Assembly: GCF_029338575.1 (NCBI RefSeq)
Contig: NZ_CP119992.1
Span: forward strand, 620,001-684,000
Length of the DNA stretch: 64,000 nucleotides
Origin: Halomarina halobia
Lineage (GTDB): Archaea > Halobacteriota > Halobacteria > Halobacteriales > Haloarculaceae
Direction of reading: 5' to 3'
The notes beneath the pieces are model-generated. The model had not been told where the DNA came from, did no database searches, and worked only from the letters and a program-made list of their open reading frames with translations. Below, piece by piece: positions 26,384 to 34,167 of this stretch (positions within the stretch are counted from its first letter, which is position 1; the number at the start of each line of letters is the position of its first letter). The position numbers and the translations under genes were made by a program.

Positions 26384-27550
26384 ATGCAGGACCACGGCAC
26401 GGCGGGGACCGATCTGCTGGTCGGACTCGTCAAGCGCTCCCCGGTGCTCGCCGAGTTACGGAGCGGGCGGTTGGACCGCCGGGAGTTCGGACGACGACTG
26501 GACGTGTCGATCGCCACGAGCTACCGGCTCGCCGGCTGGCTCACCGAGCGGGATCTAATAGCGGACTCGGACGGCGCGTTCGCGCTCACGGCGCTCGGCG
26601 AGGTGATCGCGGACGTCGCGTCCGGGTTCGAGACGGACGTTCGGACGGCGCTGCGTCCCGCCGCGGCGACACCCGACCTGCTCGCTGATCTCATCAGGTA
26701 CTCGGCGATGCTCGAAGCGCTCGGGGAGGAGCCGCTGGACCGGAGGGAGCTAGAGCGGCGGCTGAACGTGTCCAGGGCGACCAGCCACCGATACACCCGA
26801 TCGCTCGAGGAGCTGAACGCGATCGAGAGGGCGGACGGAGGATTCGCGCTCACGGCGCTCGGCGCGGCGGTGACGGATGCGGTGTCGACGTTCGAGACGA
26901 ACGCTCGGATCGCGCTCACGCTCGCGCCCGTCCTCGAGGCGATTCGCGAGACCACCCCGGACTTCGATATCGGAGTTTTCGCCGACGCGACCGTGACGAG
27001 CGCCGAACACGGCGACGCCTACGGCCCGATGGCTCGGTTCGTCTCGCTGCTCGAGGAGACGGAGACGGTACGGGGGTTCGACACCTTCTCCATCGCCCCG
27101 ACGTACGTGGGGGAGTTCCAGCAACGGATCCTCGACGGGATGGAGACGGAGATCATCGACCCGCCGGCCGTCACCGAGAACGTCATGGACAACTACCCGG
27201 AGAAGTGCGTCCAGGTGTGCGCCAGCGAGCACTTCGCGCTCTTGATACACGACGACCTCCCTTACGGACTCGTCATCTTCGACGACCGGGTCGGCATCGG
27301 CGTGCGCGAGACGGACGCGAGAACGCTACGGGCGTTCGTGGACACCGACTCGGCGGCGGCGCGCGAGTGGGCCGAAGCCGTCTACGGATTCTACAGGCAG
27401 AAGGCCGTCCGCCTCGAGACCTTCACCAAGAAGGGACTCCGCGAGGCGATGGCGGCCGCGCGACGCGGCGACCGCGCGCACGTCGTCGGGGCCGTTCAGC
27501 ACCTACCGGGGTCCGCTCGACGAGGCACCGCGACTCGAGACAATAGCTAA
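26384..27550 (+). CDS. transcriptional regulator with two tandem winged helices and a FilR1-like sensor domain
   Basis: 388 residues. Residues about 8-95 and 99-185 are clearly related to each other: each runs hydrophobic helix, LDRREFGRRLDVS/LDRRELERRLNVS, then ATSYRLAGWL/ATSHRYTRSL, then DGAFALTALGEVI/DGGFALTALGAAV. So the DNA-binding wHTH is duplicated. Residues about 195-345 (GPMARFVSLLEETETVRGFDTF onward, split by domains) match the methanogenesis-regulator FilR1 middle domain found in many haloarchaeal wHTH proteins, thought to bind a ligand. A TATA-like run (GTTAATACC) lies about 27 bases before the ATG. Targets unknown; the divergent osmC-like gene is an obvious candidate. Confidence 0.82.
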   Translation: MQDHGTAGTDLLVGLVKRSPVLAELRSGRLDRREFGRRLDVSIATSYRLAGWLTERDLIADSDGAFALTALGEVIADVASGFETDVRTALRPAAATPDLLADLIRYSAMLEALGEEPLDRRELERRLNVSRATSHRYTRSLEELNAIERADGGFALTALGAAVTDAVSTFETNARIALTLAPVLEAIRETTPDFDIGVFADATVTSAEHGDAYGPMARFVSLLEETETVRGFDTFSIAPTYVGEFQQRILDGMETEIIDPPAVTENVMDNYPEKCVQVCASEHFALLIHDDLPYGLVIFDDRVGIGVRETDARTLRAFVDTDSAAAREWAEAVYGFYRQKAVRLETFTKKGLREAMAAARRGDRAHVVGAVQHLPGSARRGTATRDNS

Positions 27551-27602
27551 GAGACCGTACGGGTAACCGTTCGATCCCGCCGCCGACGGAGGGAGAGACG
27601 AC

Positions 27603-27770
27603 ATGGTCAAGGAAGTGAGCTGCATCAACGCCGGGTTCGAGGACTGCGCGTTCCTGATTCGCTCGGAGAACGAGGACGAGATCGTCGAGTTCGTCCGGCG
27701 ACACGCCGAGCGGGTCCACGACACGTCGACGTCTCGCGATCACATCGAGAAGATAATGGTAGACGTGTAA
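27603..27770 (+). CDS. DUF1059-like small protein
   Basis: 55 residues: starts MVKEVSCINAGFEDCAFLI, then an acidic helix (ENEDEIVEFVRRHAERVH), and ends with EKIMVDV. Cysteine spacing, the D-C-x-F-x-I-R sequence and the length fit the DUF1059 family, annotated as putative metal-binding. It follows the regulator gene by 52 bases on the same strand and may be cotranscribed. Confidence 0.75.
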   Translation: MVKEVSCINAGFEDCAFLIRSENEDEIVEFVRRHAERVHDTSTSRDHIEKIMVDV

Positions 27771-27978
27771 CCGTACGCACCTCGCTGGTCCGTGGATAAT
27801 TCGCGCGTAGAACGACGGTCGAGAGCGGCGGGACCGTTGCGCTCTCCGGGCGTCCGAAGATTTCGTATCGCGATATCCGATTCATACACGCCGGCCGCGA
27901 CCCGATCGTCACGCCGTTCACTCGTATCGTAACTGTTCCCACCGGACGATTTAGTTGCGAAACGTCCTATTATCCCCG

Positions 27979-28168
27979 ATGACTACTGCGGCTCCTATCG
28001 GTCGAGAACTGACCGACGCCGGGGTGCGCCTGCTGCACTCGCCCGGGCGGACTACGGGGAGGACGAGGAACTCGCGGAGACGCTCGAACTCGAGCGCCCC
28101 CCGTCCGCGTCGACGGTCACCTCGACCGTAGCGACGCGATAGACGTAAACCGCCTCTCCCCCGAGTGA
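27979..28168 (+). pseudogene. possible remnant of a small gene, read in three frames
   Basis: An ATG frame starts MTTAAPIGRELTDAGVRLL and then turns Arg-rich. A second frame continues with an acidic stretch, DYGEDEELAETLELE. A third frame ends with DGHLDRSDAIDVNRLSPE and a stop. The halophile-like composition jumping between frames suggests a decayed small gene with two frameshifts. No family is recognised. The rest of 27771-28215 shows nothing certain. Confidence 0.3.
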
Positions 28169-28215
28169 TACGGAACGTCAGGGAGAAGGCCTCGTGTTTC
28201 GGGGCGAGGAGGATA

Positions 28216-28347
28216 TCAGGGGCCGGTGTATCCGCTACCGATGCCCGTCGTTTCCATCGTCGTCTCGCCCGCCAGCAGCAGGTAGGTAGCGCCGATCAGT
28301 TTCGGATGGTTCGCGAGAACCCGTTCGAGAGCGTCATTCTCGGACAT
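28216..28347 (-). CDS. 43-residue microprotein (resembles the haloarchaeal DUF7503 type)
   Basis: Starts MSENDALERVLANHPKLIGA, continues through the short hydrophobic TYLLLAG, and ends GIGSGYTGP. Haloarchaeal genomes carry many 40-50-residue proteins with this layout: MSE/D-N-A, then N/E-H-P-x-x-I-G, a hydrophobic stretch and a GP end. An A/T-rich promoter (TTTAAATACC on the minus strand, 28373-28380) sits about 27-33 bases upstream, matching a leaderless transcript. The hydrophobic part is shorter than usual. Function unknown. Confidence 0.6.
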   Translation of the reverse strand: MSENDALERVLANHPKLIGATYLLLAGETTMETTGIGSGYTGP

Positions 28348-28561
28348 ACACGTTATATCATAGCTTTATGGTATTTAAAATATCCTATGTAACTCGATAT
28401 ATAACGAATGTGTCAGCGAGAGTGATGACGCTGGGACTTTCGTCCCGTTATGACCGCCCATCGGCCGTAGACGCGCTCGATCCCACCCCGGTCGAGGTCG
28501 ATCGAGGGGTATCGGTGCCGTGCCCTCGTGCGTTTCCGGACAGTCCCCCGTCGGCCGACGA

Positions 28562-28569
28562 ATATTTAC
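28562..28569 (+). promoter_or_regulatory. TATA-like box deciding the start of the bat-like regulator
   Basis: ATATTTAC lies about 26 bases before GTG 28592, the distance expected for a leaderless transcript. This supports the GTG over earlier in-frame starts. Confidence 0.5.
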
Positions 28570-28591
28570 ATCCAGTGGCGAATGTCCGTTC

Positions 28592-30262
28592 GTGAGTGGC
28601 GATCCGAGCGCGTCCGTGACGGCGGACGTACGGGAGGGGGTCGGACGGTGCGCGTACGACGAGGCGACGGTCGGCGCAACGGGCGAGACGGATCTCTTTC
28701 GGGCGCTTCTCGGGAGCGCCTCGGAGGGTATCCTCGCCGTCGACGCACGCGGTACGATCGTGTTCACCAACGCCGCGAGTGCGAGCCTCTTCGGCTACGA
28801 CCCAGCCGATCTCGTCGGGGAGTCGCTGACGACGCTCATCCCCGATTCGCTGGCCGGTTCCCACAGCTGCGCGTTCTCCCGGTATCTCGCCACGGGCGAG
28901 CGAACTTGCGACTGGGACGACGTCAGGCTGCGCGGGCTACGACGGGGCGGCGAGGAGGTGCCCATCTCCGTCTCGTTCCGGGAGGTCGAGTGCGGCGACC
29001 GACGCCTCTTCGTCGGCCTCGTCCGCGACGACGGCGAGCGGCGTCGCCGCGAACGGGAGCTCGCGGCCCACTGCGAGGAACTCGCACGCCTGAACCGCGT
29101 CAATCGGGTCATCCGTCGCACGAACCGCGCGCTCGTCGACGCCGAGCGCCGCTCGGAGATCGAACGGGCCGTCTGCGAGCGGCTGATCGACGCCGATCCC
29201 TACGTCTTCGCGTGGATGGGCAGCGTCAACCGGCCCGGCGAGCGCGTCGTTCCCGAGGTGTGGGCCGGCGCGGAGGACGGGTACCTGGACGACATCTCGA
29301 TCCCGCTCTCGGGTGACGCGGCGGAGGGCCCGACGGCGCGCGCCGTGCGAACCCGGGAGGCGGTCGCGATTCAGGACCTCGAGACGGACGAGACGTACGC
29401 CCCGTGGCGCGAACACGCGCTCGAGCGGGGGTATCGCTCGTCAGTGGCGATCCCCGTCGTCTTCGAGGACCGGCTGTTCGGGGTTCTCTGTCTCTACGCC
29501 GACGCCTCGGGTGCGTTCGATACGGAGGAACGGGAGGTGCTCGCCGAACTCGGCCGCACCGTCGGCCACGCGATAAACGCCCTCGAACGCAAGGAGGCGC
29601 TGATGAGCGACAGCGTCCTCGAGGTCGATTTCCGCTGCGAGGCGGTCTCGCGGATGCTTCCGGACGCGGTCGCCGAGGCGGGCACGGTGACGTTCGACCG
29701 CATCGTCCCGGCGACCGACGACCGGTACCTGCAATACGTGACGATCACCGACGTCGAGGCCGACCGCGTCGCCGAGACCGTCCTCCGGCACCCTACGTAC
29801 GAGGACGCGCGGTGCATCAGGGAGGACGAGGAGGAGTGCGCGTTCGAACTGCACGCGCTCGATCCGCCGGTCACGTCGCTCGTCGCGACGTACGGCGGGC
29901 GGGTGGCAGACGTCGCCGTCGATCGTGACGAACTCCGCGTCACCGCCAGACTCCCCATGCAGACCGACGTTCGACAGTTCGTGGACGCGCTGCGAGAGCG
30001 CGTCCCCGACGCCGAACTCGTCTCCCAGCGGACCGTCCCGCGCCGGAGTCACACCCCTGACGGCATCCGGGTCTCGCTCGAGGAGGAACTCACCGAACGC
30101 CAGCGGACGACGGTCGAGACCGCCTACTACGCCGGGTACTTCAACTGGCCGCGGGACAGCACGGCGGAGGAGGTCGCAGACCGCCTCGACGTCTCCTCGC
30201 CGACGGTCCACAAGCACCTCCGGGCCGCCGAACAGAAGATCCTCCGGACGATCCTCGAGTAG
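28592..30262 (+). CDS. bacterio-opsin activator-like regulator (PAS-GAF-HTH_10)
   Basis: 556 residues from GTG 28592. A PAS domain covers about residues 32-145 (GILAVDARGTIVFTNAAS, FGYDPADLVGESL). A GAF domain lies near 175-330 (VAIPVVFEDRLFGVLCLYAD). The bat-specific beta-rich domain follows, and the C-terminal HTH_10 is at about 505-553 (LTERQRTTVETAYYAGYF, then EEVADRLDVSSPTVHKHL). This is the usual architecture of the haloarchaeal Bat family, which sense redox, light or small molecules and control transcription. Target genes are unknown; the gene is transcribed alone. Confidence 0.93.
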   Translation: MSGDPSASVTADVREGVGRCAYDEATVGATGETDLFRALLGSASEGILAVDARGTIVFTNAASASLFGYDPADLVGESLTTLIPDSLAGSHSCAFSRYLATGERTCDWDDVRLRGLRRGGEEVPISVSFREVECGDRRLFVGLVRDDGERRRRERELAAHCEELARLNRVNRVIRRTNRALVDAERRSEIERAVCERLIDADPYVFAWMGSVNRPGERVVPEVWAGAEDGYLDDISIPLSGDAAEGPTARAVRTREAVAIQDLETDETYAPWREHALERGYRSSVAIPVVFEDRLFGVLCLYADASGAFDTEEREVLAELGRTVGHAINALERKEALMSDSVLEVDFRCEAVSRMLPDAVAEAGTVTFDRIVPATDDRYLQYVTITDVEADRVAETVLRHPTYEDARCIREDEEECAFELHALDPPVTSLVATYGGRVADVAVDRDELRVTARLPMQTDVRQFVDALRERVPDAELVSQRTVPRRSHTPDGIRVSLEEELTERQRTTVETAYYAGYFNWPRDSTAEEVADRLDVSSPTVHKHLRAAEQKILRTILE

Positions 30263-30368
30263 CGGACCTGCCGGCGACGGGCGCGACGGCGTCCTGCGTC
30301 TTAACTAGATTAGCTATCTACCCCGGCCCGTCCGTCTTATCCGATTCAGCGATCTCGTCTGACGTAGA

Positions 30369-30384
30369 GTTAAGACGCCTTAAC
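30369..30384 (+). promoter_or_regulatory. inverted repeat in the parA promoter
   Basis: GTTAAG-ACGC-CTTAAC is a perfect six-base inverted repeat ending 19 bases before the parA-like ATG. A related CTTAAC half site is near 30300. It could be an operator for autoregulation or a small partition site. Confidence 0.4.
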
Positions 30385-30402
30385 CGTCACGTACTCGTAG
30401 GA

Positions 30403-31173
30403 ATGGCATACCGGCTAGCACTTTTGAACCAGAAGGGCGGCGTCGGGAAGACGACCGTCGCCATCAACGTCGCCGGGGCGCTCGCGGCGCGGGGGAACGA
30501 CGTGCTGTTCGTCGACCTCGATCCGCAGGGGCACGGGACGGAGGGGCCGGGGCTTGCGGACGCCTACGACGCCGCGCCGCCGAGCCTCTTCGACGTGCTC
30601 CTCGACCTCGACTCGCGGTCGCTCATCAACGAACTCGTGCACGAACACGAGGAGTTCGACGTCGTCCCGTCGAACGTGGACATGTTCAGCGCGGAACCGA
30701 AGCTGACGACCGCGATGCGAAGCCGCGAGCGCTTCGGGATGGCGCTCGACGAACTCGACCGGGACTACGACTTCGTCGTCGTCGACTGCCCGCCGTCGCT
30801 CGGCAACCTGACCGACAACGCGCTGCTGGCGTGTCGCAACCTGCTCATCCCGGCGCTGGCCGAGGGGACGTCCGTCCGCGCGCTCGAGATCCTCTTCGAT
30901 CAGGTCGACGCGCTCCAACAGGGGTACGGCGTCGAGATCGACGACGTGGGTCTCGTGGCCAACCGCGTCGAGACCGACGGCGAGGCGACCGAGACGAGGG
31001 CGTGGTTCGAGGACATCTTCGGGGGGCGCATCCCCGCCTGGGAGGTCAGGAAGCGCGTCGCGCGCAAGCGCGCGTGGAACGAGGGGGCGTCGATCTTCAC
31101 CCACCGCGAGGACTGCGACATGGAAGACGCCTTCCCCCACAGCGCGGCCCACCTCGAGGAGGTGGCCGGATGA
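30403..31173 (+). CDS. ParA-family ATPase
   Basis: 256 residues. The deviant Walker A motif KGGVGKTTVAIN is at 11-22, switch I as DLDPQGHGT and the Walker B-like strand as FVVVDCPPSLG. ParA ATPases move plasmids, chromosomes or other cargo along the nucleoid. The downstream gene overlaps the stop by four bases and encodes a small protein that could be the ParB-like partner. The pair is typical of haloarchaeal plasmids and of integrated elements. It lies near a tRNA gene and tRNA fragment. Confidence 0.92.
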   Translation: MAYRLALLNQKGGVGKTTVAINVAGALAARGNDVLFVDLDPQGHGTEGPGLADAYDAAPPSLFDVLLDLDSRSLINELVHEHEEFDVVPSNVDMFSAEPKLTTAMRSRERFGMALDELDRDYDFVVVDCPPSLGNLTDNALLACRNLLIPALAEGTSVRALEILFDQVDALQQGYGVEIDDVGLVANRVETDGEATETRAWFEDIFGGRIPAWEVRKRVARKRAWNEGASIFTHREDCDMEDAFPHSAAHLEEVAG

Positions 31174-31541
31174 CCGACCGCGACGAGCGGGCGAATCGGC
31201 TGAAGCGACGGTTCGAGCGCGACGATCCCGACCCGACGCCGGACGCGGCGAGGGGCCCGCCCGACGAGCGGTCCCCGACGCCGGCGGACGACGCGGACGA
31301 CGCGGACGACGCGGACGACGCGGACGACGCGGACGACCGGCGGTCGATCAAGGAGCGCCCGAGCGTGCTCATGTACCTGCCTGACGACCTCAGGCGGGAA
31401 CTCGACATCCGCTTCGACGAACTCAACGCCCGGCACAAGCGCGAACGCGGCGAACCGCTGGAGAAGAACCGCGACTACTACCCGGCGGTCGTCGAAGCGG
31501 GCCTAGAGGGGACGACGGTCGAAGAGATCTTAGAGCTCTAA
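31170..31541 (+). CDS. small ParA partner protein, probable DNA-binding
   Basis: 123 residues, start overlapping the parA-like stop (ATGA). A charged N terminus is followed by six perfect Ala-Asp-Asp triplets encoded by a 9-base tandem repeat (31284-31337). A conserved C-terminal part, RPSVLMYLPDDLRRELDIRF, looks like a ribbon-helix-helix DNA-binding segment, followed by a helix that could dimerise. The operon position and size suit a centromere-binding partner. The acidic repeat is unusual and probably length-variable. Confidence 0.75.
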   Translation: MTDRDERANRLKRRFERDDPDPTPDAARGPPDERSPTPADDADDADDADDADDADDRRSIKERPSVLMYLPDDLRRELDIRFDELNARHKRERGEPLEKNRDYYPAVVEAGLEGTTVEEILEL

Positions 31542-31624
31542 GATCAGGTGGTCGTGCAGGGGGCAGAGGGGGTTCGAACGTCGCCGTGATGCTGACTCGT
31601 CAGGTAGTGGCGGAGAGGATTCTA

Positions 31625-31666
31625 CCGCCCGGTGGAAGCCGGGCGGACGACTCGGTCAGTGACCGA
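31625..31666. terminator. two adjacent palindromes between convergent genes
   Basis: An eight-base stem CCGCCCGG/CCGGGCGG with six-base loop lies at 31625-31646. A 15-base palindrome, TCGGTCAGTGACCGA, at 31652-31666 abuts the stop codon of the minus-strand gene. The position between convergent genes suggests termination. Confidence 0.45.
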
Positions 31667-32002
31667 TCATCCCAGATCCTCGAGGTCGAACTCGAGGTGG
31701 GGCGTCCCGTCGTCGTCCTTCCAGACGAGCACGGGTTGCCCTTCGAACTCTCGAACGTCTTCGATGTCCAACTGACTCATGAGTCGCCCCGCCTCTTCGG
31801 TGTCTAATTCTCGGTCGACTCGACCCCCCTCGGAGGACTCGGCGGTGATCTTGAGGCGATCGTCGTTATCGCCCACGACCGCGACGTCGCTCACCTGTCC
31901 GTCGTAACCGGTATCCTCGGGTTCCTCGCTCCGACTCGGCACCTTTTCGGTGTCGGGATCGGTCTCCACCTGCTCGTTGAACGCGTCGAAATCCCCGGCC
32001 AT
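31667..32002 (-). CDS. acidic protein of unknown function
   Basis: 111 residues, very acidic, with no hydrophobic segment. The first 40 residues look disordered. The rest alternates strand-like segments (VSDVAVVGDNDDRLKITA, VLVWKDDDGTPHLEFDLED) that could form a small beta domain. No family is recognised. It lies between the ParA module and the tRNA region on the opposite strand, and may belong to the same acquired segment. Confidence 0.6.
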   Translation of the reverse strand: MAGDFDAFNEQVETDPDTEKVPSRSEEPEDTGYDGQVSDVAVVGDNDDRLKITAESSEGGRVDRELDTEEAGRLMSQLDIEDVREFEGQPVLVWKDDDGTPHLEFDLEDLG

Positions 32003-32103
32003 AGCTAGTAGATCGTGCGGGGTGGTGACACTAGCCTTCCCGCTGCATATGCCGCCCCGTTATAGATCGTCCGGGCGGGACGAGCGCGCCGCGTCGCAGA
32101 GGA

Positions 32104-32125
32104 GTGGGCTGGGGCGGATTTGAAC
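32104..32125 (-). repeat. tRNA 3'-end fragment
   Basis: Twenty-two bases identical, apart from one, to the T-arm and acceptor 3' end of the tRNA-Val gene at 32236-32310. On the minus strand it reads GGTTCAAATCCGCCCCAGCC plus CA. There is no anticodon arm. Such fragments commonly mark an attachment site used by an integrated element. Confidence 0.6.
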
Positions 32126-32235
32126 CAGGGAGCGAAGCGAGCGCGAGCGAGCGGAGCGACCGAGGTTCAAATCCTTCGTCACCACTCTGCCGGCGCAGGT
32201 CCTCGCTTCGCTCGTCGCGTTACGCCGGCAGTAAG

Positions 32236-32310
32236 TGGGTTGGGGCGGATTTGAACCGCCGACTTCCTCCGTGTGAAGGAGGTATCATAACCGGACTAGA
32301 TCACCAACCC
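32236..32310 (-). tRNA. tRNA-Val (anticodon CAC)
   Basis: 75 bases, no intron. The acceptor stem GGGTTGG pairs with CCAACCC and the discriminator base is A. The D arm contains AGTCCGGTTATGAT. The anticodon stem CCTCC/GGAGG holds the loop TTCACAC, which places CAC at the anticodon. The T arm is GGCGG-TTCAAAT-CCGCC. CCA is not encoded. It reads the valine codon GUG, a favoured codon in this GC-rich genome. Confidence 0.93.
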
Positions 32311-32353
32311 GCGCTCGGAAGAAACGACCGATGGGACTTAACGCTTCCTTTCG

Positions 32354-32620
32354 CTACTCGGCGGGCGGTTTGCCGCGCACCCTGTCGAGTCGGAGGCGGG
32401 CCTCGGCGATGGCCTCCTTGGCCTCGCCCTCCGCGCTCTCCTGAAGCTCCTTCAGCTCGGCGCGAAGCTGATCGATCCGGGACTGCTCGGGTTCCTCGTC
32501 GCCGCCGAGCAGGTCCTGCAATCGGGCCTGCACGCCCTCGATCTCCCGTGCGACGCCCTTCTTGGCGGTGGCACCGGCGCGTTTCAGGTAGTACTGTGCG
32601 TCTTCGAAGTGACGGTTCAT
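32354..32620 (-). CDS. small helical coiled-coil protein
   Basis: 88 residues from ATG 32620 (MNRHFEDAQYYLKRAG). Almost entirely helical, with heptad-like spacing in IDQLRAELKELQESAEGEAKEA. It resembles a haloarchaeal family of short proteins that begin MN-x-HF-x-DA-x-YYL-x-RA. Function is not known. A TATA-like TTTTATTCG lies 24-32 bases upstream of the start. Confidence 0.7.
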   Translation of the reverse strand: MNRHFEDAQYYLKRAGATAKKGVAREIEGVQARLQDLLGGDEEPEQSRIDQLRAELKELQESAEGEAKEAIAEARLRLDRVRGKPPAE

Positions 32621-32703
32621 GCTGGGAGTTAGCAAGTATTCGAATAAAACAGTTGTGACCCGTAGGTCGGGATGGGAACCAGGAGAGCAATCTTTTTGTA
32701 CTT

Positions 32704-32717
32704 TTAGGCTCCCCTAA
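32704..32717. promoter_or_regulatory. second TTAGG-N4-CCTAA site
   Basis: TTAGGCTCCCCTAA has the same half sites and spacing as the iron-box-like site at 23966. It is 84 bases upstream of the small coiled-coil gene on the minus strand and not close to a plus-strand start. A regulatory role is possible but unproved. Confidence 0.35.
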
Positions 32718-32841
32718 AGACAGGGGAGTCGTCCCCGTGCTGTCGAGGCGCACAGCCGCCGTCTGGCGCGAGCATCAACAGTGGGTCCGGCGTTACGCCG
32801 GAGCGTCCGTCCATTTCTCCGACCGTCGCCGCCGCGAGCGC

Positions 32842-33375
32842 TCAGTACGTCGGGGCCTCCTCGGTCTCGCCGTCGCGCTTGTTCACGACGCGCGCGAAGA
32901 CGAACAGGGCGTCCGAGAGCCGGTTCAGGTACGTGATCGCGTGCTCGTTGACCGGTTCGTCGGTCGCGAGGTCGACGGCGCGGCGCTCGGCCCGGCGGAC
33001 GACGGCGCGCGCGTGGTGGAGTTTCGCGCCCGCCTCACTCCCGCCGGGAAGGATGAACGACCGCAGCGGGTCGAGTTCCTCGTCGTAGTCGTCCATCCAC
33101 GCCTCGAGTTGGTCGACGTCCTCCTGATCGACGCGCGGGGCGTCGCTGTCGTCGTCCGGGTCCGCGAAGTCGGCCTGAATGACGTGGAGGTGGTTCTGGA
33201 CGGCCCTGAGCCGCTCGTCGACGTCGTCGTGGCCCGAGGGGCGGACGACGCCGACGAGCGCGTTCGCCTCGTCGACCGTCCCGTAGGCCTCGATGCGCGC
33301 GCTCGTCTTCGGGACGCGCTCCATGTTCCGCAGGTCCGTCATCCCCTCGTCCCCGCGGCCGGTGTAGATCTTCAT
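32842..33375 (-). CDS. ATP:cob(I)alamin adenosyltransferase, PduO type
   Basis: 177 residues. The N-terminal ATP site is YTGRGDEGMTDL (residues 4-15). The C-terminal part has RAVVRRAERRAVDL and NRLSDALFVFAR, which bind ATP and cob(I)alamin in PduO-type enzymes. It transfers adenosyl from ATP to cob(I)alamin to make coenzyme B12, used for example by methylmalonyl-CoA mutase and class II ribonucleotide reductase. It is transcribed alone, divergent from the zinc-ribbon gene at 33486. Confidence 0.94.
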   Translation of the reverse strand: MKIYTGRGDEGMTDLRNMERVPKTSARIEAYGTVDEANALVGVVRPSGHDDVDERLRAVQNHLHVIQADFADPDDDSDAPRVDQEDVDQLEAWMDDYDEELDPLRSFILPGGSEAGAKLHHARAVVRRAERRAVDLATDEPVNEHAITYLNRLSDALFVFARVVNKRDGETEEAPTY

Positions 33376-33485
33376 ACCTCCGCTACCGCCGCCAGCGACT
33401 TATATCCCGCCGGGCACCCCGCCCCTCCATCGCGCCCGGAGACAGAAAGCGAAGCGTGAAGTGACGCCCGCACGGAGGGCGACGC

Positions 33486-33668
33486 ATGAGCCTCGAGATC
33501 CGACACTACTGCCCCCAGTGCGGCGGCGAGCGCGAGTTCTACCGCACCGCGAGCACCCTCATCCACCTCGGGGAGAAGACGAAGTGGCGCTGCGCGGAGT
33601 GCGACCACGCCATCGTGAAGATCGGCGACGACATCGTCGCCGACACCGACGCCGACGCGTCGGCCTGA
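33486..33668 (+). CDS. small zinc-ribbon protein
   Basis: 60 residues: CPQCGGE at 10-16 and CAECDH at 37-42 form a four-cysteine ribbon. Starts MSLEIRHYCPQCG. Haloarchaea carry conserved proteins of this kind, named only as zinc beta-ribbons. It is 110 bases from the divergent adenosyltransferase start. Confidence 0.75.
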   Translation: MSLEIRHYCPQCGGEREFYRTASTLIHLGEKTKWRCAECDHAIVKIGDDIVADTDADASA

Positions 33669-33882
33669 ACCGTCCGTCGTCGCTCTCTCTACCCCCACGT
33701 CCTTCACCGTTCCCCGGTAGTCGTTTCGTCGGTGATCCGCCGTCGCACGCGACCACCCCCGGTTCCGCATTACGGCGCGCGCTTCGCGGATTGTCAACGA
33801 GGCGCACGAATTCTGAAGGCTTATGCTACGCCGTGTCATACTGGTCGCCGTAAGACGACAGATAGTCCGAGAACGTAGCACA

Positions 33883-34068
33883 ATGAGCACGCGAACTCAC
33901 GACGAGACGAATCAGCCGTCCGACACGCCCGACACGCTCGAACTCGACTGCGTCGCCCTCCCTCTGGACGACGGACAGGTCATCCTCTACGATCCGTCGA
34001 ACCACCACGCGTGGATCCAGTCCGACACCGCCGTCGAACTCGAGGGCGACCCTCCGAGCGACGGCTGA
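33883..34068 (+). CDS. 61-residue conserved haloarchaeal protein
   Basis: Starts MSTRTHDETNQ at ATG 33883, after a non-coding-looking in-frame extension. The conserved part is LPLDDGQVILYDPSNHHAWIQSDTAVEL, split here as a short beta-rich module followed by an acidic end. I recognise the layout as a common haloarchaeal small family without known function. It precedes the flavoprotein gene by 99 bases. Confidence 0.7.
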   Translation: MSTRTHDETNQPSDTPDTLELDCVALPLDDGQVILYDPSNHHAWIQSDTAVELEGDPPSDG

Positions 34069-34167
34069 ACGGCTCCCCCCGCCCGGCGCCCTCCGCGAGG
34101 CGGCCTCCCCGGCGTGCCGCCCGCAGTTCCGAGGAACGACTATACCGTTGGGTGTCCGAGCACGTAC

